A stretch of DNA of 64,000 bases from Streptomyces sp. NBC_00663 (GTDB lineage: Bacteria > Actinomycetota > Actinomycetes > Streptomycetales > Streptomycetaceae), in NCBI RefSeq assembly GCF_036226885.1, contig NZ_CP109027.1, positions 9,610,001 to 9,674,000 on the forward strand, in the 5' to 3' direction. Made by a program: the position numbers and the translations under genes. Position 1 is the stretch's first letter, and each line of letters starts with the position of its first letter. The notes beneath the pieces were generated by a model that saw only the letters and a program-made list of their open reading frames with translations, searched no databases and was not told the origin of the DNA. Positions 8,714-17,157 of this stretch are shown in pieces.

Positions 8714-9839
8714 GATCGACGTGATGCCCTCGCTCACTCGGCCGGAGACCCTGGCCGGTAGCGGAAAACCCTTGTCCATAACACGACTTCGCAAGACCTA
8801 CGGGGGCGTCACCGCAGTCGACGAGGTCTCCATGGAGATCGCTGCGGGTGAGTTCGTCACCTTCCTCGGCTCCTCCGGCTCCGGCAAGACCACCACCCTC
8901 ATGATGATCGCCGGGTTCTGCGAGCCCGATTCCGGCAGCATCGTCGTCGGTGGCAACGACGTCACCCGCCTCGCCCCGCAGAAGCGCGGCCTGGGCTTCG
9001 TCTTCCAGCAGTACCTGCTCTTCCCGCACATGACGGTGTGGGAGAACGTGGCCTTCCCGCTGCAACTGCGCGGCGTGCCGAAGGCGGAGCTGCGCCGCCG
9101 GGTCGGCGAGACCCTGGAGATGGCCGGACTGTCCGCCATGGCCCGGCGCCGCCCGCGCGAACTGTCCGGCGGCCAGCAGCAACGCGTCGCCCTGTGCCGG
9201 GCCCTGGTCTACCGCCCGCCGGTCATCCTCATGGACGAGCCCCTCGGCGCCCTCGACAAGAAGCTGCGCGACCAGCTCCAGACCGAGATCAAGCGCATCC
9301 AGCAGGAACTCGGCCTGACCGTCATCTATGTGACGCACGATCAGGAGGAAGCCCTGGTCCTGTCCGACCGGATCGCGGTGATGCGGGACGGCCTGATCGA
9401 CCAGTTCGACACCCCGCAGGAACTGTTTGAGCGGCCCCGCACTCCGTTCGTCGCCGACTTCCTCGGCGCGGCCAACTTCCTCCCGGGCCGCGTGGAGCAG
9501 CAGACCTCCGCCCACACCCTCGTCCGGCTCGACAGCGGCGGCGCGCTGAAGGCGCGTCCGCAGGTCGGTTCCGAGGGGGTTCGGGTCCGCGCGGCGGTCC
9601 AGCCCGGCCGGCTCGCCCTGTGTCCGCCGGGCGACGGGTTCTGTACGGGGACCGTCGAGACGGTCACCTACGTCGGCACCCTGGTCCGCGTCACCGTCCG
9701 CCCCCTCGGCGGCACGGACACCGCACTCATACGACTCGAACTGCCCGCCGGCCGCGCCCCCGCCCTCGGCGAGCGGGTCGACCTGGCCGCGGACCCCGCC
9801 AACGTCAGCGTCTTTCCCGACGCGGAAGACGAGAGGTGA
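8706..9839 (+). CDS. PotA-like ABC transporter ATP-binding protein
   Basis: 377 residues. Walker A GSSGSGKTT, Q-loop FVFQQYLLFPHMTV, signature LSGGQQQRV, Walker B VILMDEPLGALD and H-loop VTHDQEEA are all present. A C-terminal TOBE domain (about residues 280-370) is typical of the spermidine/putrescine and Fe3+ importer class. It energises uptake with the two permeases that follow. The start overlaps the binding-protein gene. Confidence 0.94.
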   Translation: MPEIDVMPSLTRPETLAGSGKPLSITRLRKTYGGVTAVDEVSMEIAAGEFVTFLGSSGSGKTTTLMMIAGFCEPDSGSIVVGGNDVTRLAPQKRGLGFVFQQYLLFPHMTVWENVAFPLQLRGVPKAELRRRVGETLEMAGLSAMARRRPRELSGGQQQRVALCRALVYRPPVILMDEPLGALDKKLRDQLQTEIKRIQQELGLTVIYVTHDQEEALVLSDRIAVMRDGLIDQFDTPQELFERPRTPFVADFLGAANFLPGRVEQQTSAHTLVRLDSGGALKARPQVGSEGVRVRAAVQPGRLALCPPGDGFCTGTVETVTYVGTLVRVTVRPLGGTDTALIRLELPAGRAPALGERVDLAADPANVSVFPDAEDER

Positions 9840-9844
9840 GGACA

Positions 9845-10768
9845 GTGGCCGTACTCGCTCCGGTATCGGGCTCCGCCACTCCGGCGCCCCAGAAGAAACG
9901 ACGGGGCCGCGTCTCACTGTCCGACCGCCGCACCCGCTTCGGCCTGATCAACGCGACCCCCGTCGTCGTCTACCTGCTGATCCTCTTCGTCTATCCCATC
10001 TTCAGCACCCTGATGCTGAGCCTGAAGGGCGACAACGGCGGTCTGACCCTCCACTGGTACGCGGACGCGTTCCAGGGCGCCAACCTGGAGATCCTGCTCA
10101 CCACCCTGCGGATCTCCGCCGAGACCTCCCTGCTCGCCCTGGTCATCGGCTTCCTGCTGGCCTCCGCGATCTCCCGGCTCAAGCCCCTGTGGGCGGGCCT
10201 GGCGATGATCGTGGTGGTCGTCCCCCACTTCATCAGCGCCCTGGTGCGCACCTACGGCTGGATCATCCTGCTCGGCGACAACGGCGTGGTGAACAACGTC
10301 CTGACGGACATCCACTTCCCGGGCGCGCCCTTCCAGTTGCTCTACAACGAGATCGGCGTCGTCATCGGCACCACCGCCGTGATGCTGCCGTACACCGTGC
10401 TGCTGCTGTACGCGGTGATGAAGGGCATCGACAGGCGGCTGCTGGCCGCCGCGGCGAGCATGGGCGCCGGACGGATCACCATCTTCCGCCGGGTCTACGT
10501 CCCCCTGGTGGCCCCCGGCCTGGTCAACGCCGGCGTGTTGTCCTTCATCCTCTGCCTGGGCTACTACCTCACCCCCGCCCTCATGGGCGGCGAGAAGCAG
10601 ACCATGGTCGCCTCCCTCATCGACGAACAGGTCATGAAGCAGAACCAGTGGAACGGCGCCTCGGCGCTCGGCATCATCCTGCTGCTCCTCACCTTCGCCG
10701 GACTGCTGCTGCTCAGGCTGCTGAAGTCGGCCGGCGAGGCCCTTCGGAACCGGGGGACGGCATCATGA
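9845..10768 (+). CDS. PotB-like ABC transporter permease
   Basis: 307 residues from the GTG at 9845 (GAGGTGAGGA upstream); longer in-frame extensions run into the ATPase gene. It has about six membrane segments, beginning TPVVVYLLILFVYPIF. The cytoplasmic EAA loop reads AAASMGAGRITIFRRVYVPL, which docks onto the ATPase. It overlaps the next permease by 4 nt. Confidence 0.92.
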   Translation: MAVLAPVSGSATPAPQKKRRGRVSLSDRRTRFGLINATPVVVYLLILFVYPIFSTLMLSLKGDNGGLTLHWYADAFQGANLEILLTTLRISAETSLLALVIGFLLASAISRLKPLWAGLAMIVVVVPHFISALVRTYGWIILLGDNGVVNNVLTDIHFPGAPFQLLYNEIGVVIGTTAVMLPYTVLLLYAVMKGIDRRLLAAAASMGAGRITIFRRVYVPLVAPGLVNAGVLSFILCLGYYLTPALMGGEKQTMVASLIDEQVMKQNQWNGASALGIILLLLTFAGLLLLRLLKSAGEALRNRGTAS

Positions 10769-11634
10769 TCGAGCTCCGTTCCACCCTGGCCGGGCGCATC
10801 ACGCTGGCTGTGTTCTCCACGCTCATCCTGCTGTTCCTGGCGATGCCGATCGTCGTCATCGTCGTCACCTCCTTCGGCAAGGACGCCTTCGGCTCCTTCC
10901 CGCCGGACTCCTGGACGCTCGGCTGGTACAAGCAGCTGTTCGCCGACGGCAGCAAGTGGCCCGCCGCGCTGTCGCTCAGCGCCCTGGTCGCGGCGATGAC
11001 CACGGTCTTCTCGCTGGTCCTGGGCATGACCGCTGCGACGGCCCTGGTCCGCAGCGAACTGCCGCTGCGCTCGGCGGTCTACGGTCTGGTCCTGGCCCCT
11101 CTGGTGATTCCCCAAGTGGTCATCGCCCTCGGCCTGTTCCTGCTCTTCGAGCCCGCCTCGATGCTCGGCAGTCCGATCGCCATCGCCCTCGGACACACCG
11201 TGCTGGCCTCACCGATCGCCGTGATGATCCTCATGGCCACGCTGAAGGGCATCGACGAACGCCTGGAGGACGCGGCGGCCAGCATGGGCGCGAACCGCTT
11301 CACCATCGCCCGCCGCATCACCCTCCCGCTGGCCATGCCCGGCCTGGTCGCCGCCGGGATCTTTGCCTTCATCACCAGCTTCGACGAGTTCTTCATCTCG
11401 CAGTTCCTGTCCTCCGTGGACACCACGACCCTGCCGGTCCAGGTGTTCAACGTCCTTCAGTACAACGTCGACCCGTCGGTGACCGCCGTCAGCGCGATCC
11501 TCATCGCGGTCGCCGTCGTGGCCCTGGCAATGGTCGGCGTCGTGCGCAAGCTCAGCGGCTCCGGCAAGCAGGACGGCCTGCTGCCCACAGAACCCGGAGT
11601 GGGGCTCCCCGCCGGAAGTGAGACCGCATCATGA
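10765..11634 (+). CDS. PotC-like ABC transporter permease
   Basis: 289 residues with about six membrane helices (first LAVFSTLILLFLAMPIVVIV) and the EAA loop DAAASMGANRFTIARRITLP. It is the second permease of the importer. The ATGA overlaps at both ends show it is part of a tightly coupled operon with the binding protein, ATPase and aminotransferase. Confidence 0.92.
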   Translation: MIELRSTLAGRITLAVFSTLILLFLAMPIVVIVVTSFGKDAFGSFPPDSWTLGWYKQLFADGSKWPAALSLSALVAAMTTVFSLVLGMTAATALVRSELPLRSAVYGLVLAPLVIPQVVIALGLFLLFEPASMLGSPIAIALGHTVLASPIAVMILMATLKGIDERLEDAAASMGANRFTIARRITLPLAMPGLVAAGIFAFITSFDEFFISQFLSSVDTTTLPVQVFNVLQYNVDPSVTAVSAILIAVAVVALAMVGVVRKLSGSGKQDGLLPTEPGVGLPAGSETAS

Positions 11635-13019
11635 CCACCACCAGCACCCCCGCCGACGAGTTGTCCGCCACCGCGGCCCGACACCTCCTGCTCAACATGA
11701 CCCCCAACGGTTCGCTCGGGCAGGACGGCGAGAACCTCTTCGTCGTCCAGCGCGGGGAGGGCCCGTACATCGACGACGCGGACGGCAAGCGCTACATCGA
11801 CGGCCTGTCCGGCCTCTACTGCTGCCAGATCGGCTACTCCTACGCCCCCGAGTTCGCCGAGGCCGCCGACAAGCAGCTGCGCGAACTGTGCTTCAGCCCG
11901 TTGTGGTCCGGGTCCGCGCACCCCACGGCGATCGAACTCGCCGAGCGGCTCTCACGGATCGCGCCCGTCGACATCGAGCACACCTTCTTCTCCGGCGGCG
12001 GCGCCGAGGCCGTCGAGACCGCCTGGAAGATCGCCCGCCGCTACCACGCCCTGTGCGGGGAACCGGGCCGGGTCAAGGCGATCTCCCGCCGTGGCGCCTA
12101 CCACGGCCTGACCATCGGTGCCCTCTCCCTCACCGACGACCCCGGGCTGCGCGAGCCCTACGGCCCCGGCGCGATCGATACCCGTTTCGTGTCCAACACC
12201 AACCGCTTCGGACTCGCCCCCGAGTTCGCCGACGACGACGTGTACGCGACCCATCTGCTCGCCGAGCTGGAGGCCGCGATCCTGGCCGAGGGCCCGGAGA
12301 CGATCGCCATGCTGATCGCCGAGCCGGTGCAGAACCGGGGCGGCTGCATCACCCCGCCCCGGGGCTACTGGCCGGGCCTGCGGGCGCTGGCCGACCGGTA
12401 CGGCTTCCTCCTCGTCGCCGACGAGGTCATCACCGCGTTCGGGCGGCTGGGGGAGTGGTTCGGCGGCGACCTGTACGGCGCCCGCCCCGACATGGTCACC
12501 GTCGCCAAGGGCATCACCGCCGGCTACGCCCCCATGGGCGCCACCCTGGTCAGCAACCGGATCACCGAGGTCATCAACCGGCCCGGCACGGTCCTCAACC
12601 ACGGCTACACCTTCGCCGGACACCCGCTCAGTGCCGCGATCGCCCTGCGCAGCCTGGAGATCATGGAGCGGGACCGGATCCTGGAGAACGTCCGCGGCCA
12701 GCAGGACCACCTGGCCCAGCGCATGGCCTCCCTCGCGGACCTGCCGATCGTCGGCGACGTCCGCGGTGCCGGATTCTTCTACGCCTGCGAACTCGTCGGT
12801 GACCTTGACGGCGGCGGCTTCAGCGACACCGTCCGGGCCGAGCTGATCGCCGACCTGATCCCGCGCCGCCTGCGCGAGGCCGGCCTGCTGGCCCGCGTCT
12901 ACAACCGCGCCGCCCCCCTGGTGCAGATCGCGCCCCCGCTGATCAGCGACCGCCACCTGCTCGACCGTATCGCCGACATCCTCGCCCAGACCCTCCACGA
13001 GGCGTCCCACCGCCTCTGA
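11631..13019 (+). CDS. Class III pyridoxal-phosphate aminotransferase (omega-amino acid/amine:pyruvate type)
   Basis: 462 residues. The PLP lysine lies in VTVAKGITAGYAPMGA. The fold-type I acidic motif is VADEVITAFGRLGEWFG, and the glycine-rich phosphate site is FFSGGGAEAVETAWK. It would move the terminal amino group of a diamine or omega-amino acid to pyruvate or 2-oxoglutarate, leaving an aldehyde for the dehydrogenase at 14008. It is coupled to the importer (4-nt overlap), which suggests that the imported compound or its deacylated product is the substrate. Class III enzymes are hard to assign to one amine. Confidence 0.9.
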   Translation: MTTTSTPADELSATAARHLLLNMTPNGSLGQDGENLFVVQRGEGPYIDDADGKRYIDGLSGLYCCQIGYSYAPEFAEAADKQLRELCFSPLWSGSAHPTAIELAERLSRIAPVDIEHTFFSGGGAEAVETAWKIARRYHALCGEPGRVKAISRRGAYHGLTIGALSLTDDPGLREPYGPGAIDTRFVSNTNRFGLAPEFADDDVYATHLLAELEAAILAEGPETIAMLIAEPVQNRGGCITPPRGYWPGLRALADRYGFLLVADEVITAFGRLGEWFGGDLYGARPDMVTVAKGITAGYAPMGATLVSNRITEVINRPGTVLNHGYTFAGHPLSAAIALRSLEIMERDRILENVRGQQDHLAQRMASLADLPIVGDVRGAGFFYACELVGDLDGGGFSDTVRAELIADLIPRRLREAGLLARVYNRAAPLVQIAPPLISDRHLLDRIADILAQTLHEASHRL

Positions 13020-13057
13020 TCCACGCCCGTGAACCCGCTTTCGAAAGGAACCCCCTG

Positions 13058-14011
13058 ATGTATTCCATCGGTCCGCTGACCGTCGCCCCCGGCGAGCGAG
13101 CCCAGGGCCTCATCCCGGTCGGCACCAGCAGCTACGGCGTGGAACTCGGCATCCCGCTGATCGTCGTCAACGGCGCCGAGCCCGGCCCGGTGCTCTGCGT
13201 GGACGCAGGCGTGCACGGCGACGAGTACGACGGCCAGGAGTCCATCCGCCGCGTCCTCGCCGAGATCGACCCGGCCACCCTGCGCGGCACCCTCGTCGGC
13301 ATCCCCTGCATGAACACCCCCGCCTTCGAGGCGGCGGCCCGCACCAGCGGCCTGGACTACCTCAACCTCAACCGGATCTTCCCCGGTGACGCGGACGGCT
13401 CGTACTCCCTGCGCCTCGCGGCCACCTTCGTCGAGCAGGTCGTCCCGGCCATCGACGCCCTCGTCGACCTGCACACCGGCGGCACCTTCGGCGAGATCGC
13501 CCCGCTCGTCATCCTCCAGGGCGGCTACGAGGAACTCGCCACCGACCTCGCCCTCGCGGCCGGTCACGACCTGGTCTGGAAGGGCGGCAAGTGGGGCGGC
13601 ACGGTCCGCCACCCCACCCTCGCGGCCGGCAAGCCCGCCATCACCATCGAGGCGGGCGGCGGCACCTACCGCGAGGCCAACGTCGAACTGCACATCAAGT
13701 CGATCCGCAACATCATGCGCCAACTCGGCATGACCGACGGCGAGGCCGAACTGCGCGACAGCTACACCACGGTCTCCGGCACCTTCGCCCGCTCCGACTC
13801 CGGCGGCTTCTTCCTCGGACACGCCGAGCCGGGCGAGACCTGCAAGGAAGGCGACCTGATCGCCCACATCGTCGACCACTACGGCAACATCCTTGAGGAG
13901 GTCCGCGCCCCGCAGGACGGCACCGTGCTCTGGGTCCGCCGGATCCGTACCGTGCGGCCGGGCGACGAGGTCGTCATCTTCGGCGAGGTGCTGGGGGAGA
14001 TCCGGCCATGA
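13058..14011 (+). CDS. Second succinylglutamate desuccinylase / aspartoacylase family deacylase
   Basis: 317 residues, with GAAAGGAA before the ATG. Zinc-site motifs are DAGVHGDEYDG (His, Glu) and DLHTGG (His), with NLNRIFPGDADG between. Later residues TIEAGGGTYREANVE would contribute the catalytic glutamate. It shares the layout of the product at 6505 but is clearly divergent, so two different acyl substrates or two steps are likely. Nearest functional models are ectoine-pathway DoeB/EutE and AstE. Overlaps the next dehydrogenase by 4 nt. Confidence 0.85.
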   Translation: MYSIGPLTVAPGERAQGLIPVGTSSYGVELGIPLIVVNGAEPGPVLCVDAGVHGDEYDGQESIRRVLAEIDPATLRGTLVGIPCMNTPAFEAAARTSGLDYLNLNRIFPGDADGSYSLRLAATFVEQVVPAIDALVDLHTGGTFGEIAPLVILQGGYEELATDLALAAGHDLVWKGGKWGGTVRHPTLAAGKPAITIEAGGGTYREANVELHIKSIRNIMRQLGMTDGEAELRDSYTTVSGTFARSDSGGFFLGHAEPGETCKEGDLIAHIVDHYGNILEEVRAPQDGTVLWVRRIRTVRPGDEVVIFGEVLGEIRP

Positions 14012-15462
14012 GCGGTGACACGCAGTTGCTCCTCGTCGACGGCAAGCAGGTCCCGGCCGCCGACGGCCGCACCTTCACCGTCCTCGACCCTTCGGACGGC
14101 ACGCCCCTCGCCCGGGTGGCGCTGGCCGGCCAGGCGGACGTGGACCAGGCGGTGGCGGCGGCCCGGGCGGCCTTCACCTCGCCCGAGTGGGCACGGATGC
14201 GCGCCGCCGACCGGGGCAGGATCCTGTACCGGATCGCCGAGGCGATCCGGTACCAGGGGGAGCGTCTGGCCCGCCTGGAGAGCCAGGACGTCGGCAAGCC
14301 GCTCCGCCAGGCCAAGGCCGACGTCGAGGGCGCCGCCCGCTACTTCGAGTTCTACGCCGGCATCGCCGACAAGCTCGGCGGCACGACCATCCCCCTCGGC
14401 CCCGGTCTGGTCGACTACACCGTCCGTGAGCCGATCGGCGTCTCCGGCCAGATCATCCCGTTCAACTACCCGTTGCAGAACACCGCGAGGGGTTCCGCCC
14501 CCGCGCTGGCGGCAGGCTGCACGGTGGTGCTCAAGCCCTCCCCGGAGGCACCGCTGACCCCGCTGGAGATCGGCAGGATCGCCCTCGAATGCGGTCTTCC
14601 GGCGGGTGTGCTGAACATCGTCCCCGGTGACGCGGAGACGGGTGCGGCCCTGGCCGGTCACCCGGACATCGACCAGGTCACCTTCACCGGTTCGGTGCCG
14701 ACCGGCATCAAGGTCGCCCAGGCGGCCGCCGCCAACGTGGTGCCGTCCGTGACGGAGTTGGGGGGCAAGTCGCCGTTCGTCGTCTTCGCCGACGCCGACT
14801 TCGACCTGGCACTGAACGCCGTCCTCGGCTGGTCCTTCAGCAACGCCGGCCAGATGTGCTCGGCCGGCACGAGGCTGCTGCTCCAGCGCGGTGCCGAGGA
14901 CTTCCTGGACCGGCTGGTCGAGAAGATCGCCACCCTGCGCATCGGTCCCGGTCTGACGGACCCGGACATCGGCCCGCTCGTCGCCGCCCGGCAACGCGAC
15001 CGGGTTCTGGGCTACCTGGACCTGGCCCGGCAGGAGGGCGCCGTCGCACGGGTCGGTGGCGGCGCTCCCTCCGCCCCAGAGCTGGCCGACGGCTACTACA
15101 TCGAGCCGACCGTCCTCACCGGCCTGACGAACCAGGCCCGTTGCGCCCGCGAGGAGATCTTCGGCCCCGTCGTCACCGTCATCGAGTTCGACGACGCCGA
15201 CGAGGCCCTTCAGATCGCCAACGACAGCCCGTACGGCCTCGCTTCCTACGTCTGGACCCGCGACATCGACAAGGCGATGACCCTGGCCGGCGGTATCCGG
15301 GCCGGCCAGGTCTACGTCAACGTCACCGGCGCGGGGACCGGCATCGAACTCCCCTTCGGCGGCTACAAGCACAGCGGCTGGGGCCGGGAGAAGGGCCTGG
15401 AAGCCCTGGCCGGCTACACGCAGACCAAGAACGTCTGCATCGGATTCGGGGACCGGTCATGA
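14008..15462 (+). CDS. NAD-dependent aldehyde dehydrogenase (betaine/aminoaldehyde dehydrogenase type)
   Basis: 484 residues. Motifs: IIPFNYPL, FTGSVPTG, general base TELGGKSPFVVF, catalytic cysteine in SNAGQMCSAGTR, and the C-terminal ELPFGGYKHSGWGREKG. Residue choice around these motifs is closest to betaine-aldehyde/aminoaldehyde dehydrogenases. It probably oxidises the aldehyde formed by the aminotransferase or the flavin oxidases of this cluster. It is overlapped at both ends by neighbours in the same operon. Confidence 0.9.
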   Translation: MSGDTQLLLVDGKQVPAADGRTFTVLDPSDGTPLARVALAGQADVDQAVAAARAAFTSPEWARMRAADRGRILYRIAEAIRYQGERLARLESQDVGKPLRQAKADVEGAARYFEFYAGIADKLGGTTIPLGPGLVDYTVREPIGVSGQIIPFNYPLQNTARGSAPALAAGCTVVLKPSPEAPLTPLEIGRIALECGLPAGVLNIVPGDAETGAALAGHPDIDQVTFTGSVPTGIKVAQAAAANVVPSVTELGGKSPFVVFADADFDLALNAVLGWSFSNAGQMCSAGTRLLLQRGAEDFLDRLVEKIATLRIGPGLTDPDIGPLVAARQRDRVLGYLDLARQEGAVARVGGGAPSAPELADGYYIEPTVLTGLTNQARCAREEIFGPVVTVIEFDDADEALQIANDSPYGLASYVWTRDIDKAMTLAGGIRAGQVYVNVTGAGTGIELPFGGYKHSGWGREKGLEALAGYTQTKNVCIGFGDRS

Positions 15463-16397
15463 GATACCGCACCCTCGGTGAGCGCGGACCGACCGTCTCC
15501 GTCGTCGGCGTCGGCGGCAACAACTTCGGCTCCCGCCTCGACGAGGAGGGCACGAAAGCCGTCGTGCACGCGGCCCTCGACGCCGGGATCACCCTGTTCG
15601 ACACGGCTGACATGTACGGCGGCTTCGGCGAACAGGGCGGGACGCGCGGCGATGGGGAACGGCTCCTCGGAGCCGCCCTCAAGGGCCACCGCGACGAGGT
15701 CGTGCTGGCCACCAAGTTCGGCATGGAGATGGGTCCGGAGGCCGACCAGTACGGCAGGCGCGGTGCCCGTGCCTACATCCGGTACGCCGTGGAGGCGTCC
15801 CTGCGCCGCCTGGGCACCGACCGGATCGACCTGTTCCAGTACCACGAGCCGGACGGCGCCACGCCGCTGGACGAAACGATCGCCGCTCTGCGGGAACTGA
15901 TGGACGAGGGGAAGATCGGCCACATCGGCTGCTCCGACCTCCCGCCCGAGGACCTGTCCGACGCCTTCGTGTCGACCCAGGCCCGCTACCACCTGCTCGA
16001 CCGCAGCGTGGAAGCCGACCTGATCCCGGCCTGCCTGCACCACGGCATCGGCCTGCTCCCGTACTACCCGCTCGCCAACGGCCTGCTCAGCGGCAAGTAC
16101 CGGCGCGGCGAGCAGCCACCCGCCGGCAGCCGCCTGTCCTGGCGGCAGGGCTGGCTCACCGACGCAGCCCTCGACCGAGTCGAAGCCCTCACCGCGTACG
16201 GCGCCGAACGCGGCCTGACGCTCCTTCAGGTCGCCGTCGGCGGCCTGGCCGCCCTCCCCGCCGTCGGCTCCGTGATCTGCGGCGCCATGACCCCCGAACA
16301 GGTCACCGCCAACGCGGCGGCGGCCGACTGGATCCCCGACGCGGCCGACCTGGCCGCCCTGGACGCGATCGTCACTCCGGGCGAGCGGATCGTCTGA
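15459..16397 (+). CDS. Aldo/keto reductase
   Basis: 312 residues starting MRYRTLGERG at the ATG that overlaps the upstream stop. AKR signatures: GITLFDTADMYGG (catalytic Asp and Tyr), VLATKFGM (Lys) and FQYHEPD (His), then an NADPH-site C-terminus (GSVICGAMTPEQV). It would reduce an aldehyde or ketone, perhaps as a side branch or detoxification step. No specific substrate can be named. Confidence 0.9.
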   Translation: MRYRTLGERGPTVSVVGVGGNNFGSRLDEEGTKAVVHAALDAGITLFDTADMYGGFGEQGGTRGDGERLLGAALKGHRDEVVLATKFGMEMGPEADQYGRRGARAYIRYAVEASLRRLGTDRIDLFQYHEPDGATPLDETIAALRELMDEGKIGHIGCSDLPPEDLSDAFVSTQARYHLLDRSVEADLIPACLHHGIGLLPYYPLANGLLSGKYRRGEQPPAGSRLSWRQGWLTDAALDRVEALTAYGAERGLTLLQVAVGGLAALPAVGSVICGAMTPEQVTANAAAADWIPDAADLAALDAIVTPGERIV

Positions 16398-16442
16398 TGT
16401 GCCCCGCCCCCCTGTAAGAACCGGAAACCGAGGTTGAACCCC

Positions 16443-17108
16443 ATGCGAGAGATCGTCACCTTCGACGCCTACGCCACCCTCATCAACTTTCAGCTCGGCC
16501 CCACCACCCTGAAGGTCCTGGAAGACCGGCTGGACCTGGACAACCTGGACGTCGACGAGTTCCTCGACGACTTCCGCGTTATGCGCTTCCAGGCCGTCCT
16601 GGAGGCCTACCGCCCCTACCACGAGGTCCTGCACTCCAGCCTGCGCAACGCCATGCGTCTGCACGGCCTGGAGTACCGCACGTCCGACGGCGACGCCCTC
16701 GTCGACGCCGTCCCCACCTTCGGCCCCTTCCCGGAGGTCCCGGACGCCCTGCGCGCGTTGAAGTCGCGCTACGAGATCGCGATCATCTCCAACACGGACG
16801 ACAACATGATCGCGCGGAACGTCGAGAACATCGGCGTCGAGTTCGACTACGTCATCACCGCCCAGCAGGCCGGCGCCTACAAGCCCGACCGCCAGACCTT
16901 CGAGCACGCCTTCAAGACCATGGGCGTCGAGCCCTCGCAGGTGATCCACACGGCCCAGGGCTGGGAGTACGACCACATCCCCACCCGTGACCTCGGCCTG
17001 AAGCGCCGGGTGTGGATCAACCGCTACGGCCGCAAGGGCAGCGCCGACTACCAGCCCTACGACGAGCTGCCCGACCTGTCGGGCCTGCCGAAGCTGCTCG
17101 GCTGCTGA
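16443..17108 (+). CDS. HAD hydrolase, L-2-haloacid dehalogenase-like (type II)
   Basis: 221 residues from the ATG at 16443 (GAGG 9 nt upstream); a TTG at 16434 is in frame but lacks spacing for a ribosome-binding site. HAD motif I is TFDAYATLIN, motif II IISNTDDN, and the motif III lysine lies in AGAYKPDRQTFEHA. A helical cap lies between about residues 15 and 95. Many proteins of this type act on phosphorylated or halogenated small acids. A role in this operon is not evident. Confidence 0.85.
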   Translation: MREIVTFDAYATLINFQLGPTTLKVLEDRLDLDNLDVDEFLDDFRVMRFQAVLEAYRPYHEVLHSSLRNAMRLHGLEYRTSDGDALVDAVPTFGPFPEVPDALRALKSRYEIAIISNTDDNMIARNVENIGVEFDYVITAQQAGAYKPDRQTFEHAFKTMGVEPSQVIHTAQGWEYDHIPTRDLGLKRRVWINRYGRKGSADYQPYDELPDLSGLPKLLGC

Positions 17109-17157
17109 CCGGCCGGGACCCCCAGCACACAGAGACAGAACACAGAGGACGCACCTC

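Noticed and set aside
13058-14011. Naming this gene doeB/eutE outright
   Set aside because: The fold and zinc motifs agree, but AstE, DoeB and other deacylases share them, and the ectoine hydrolase gene is not in the window.
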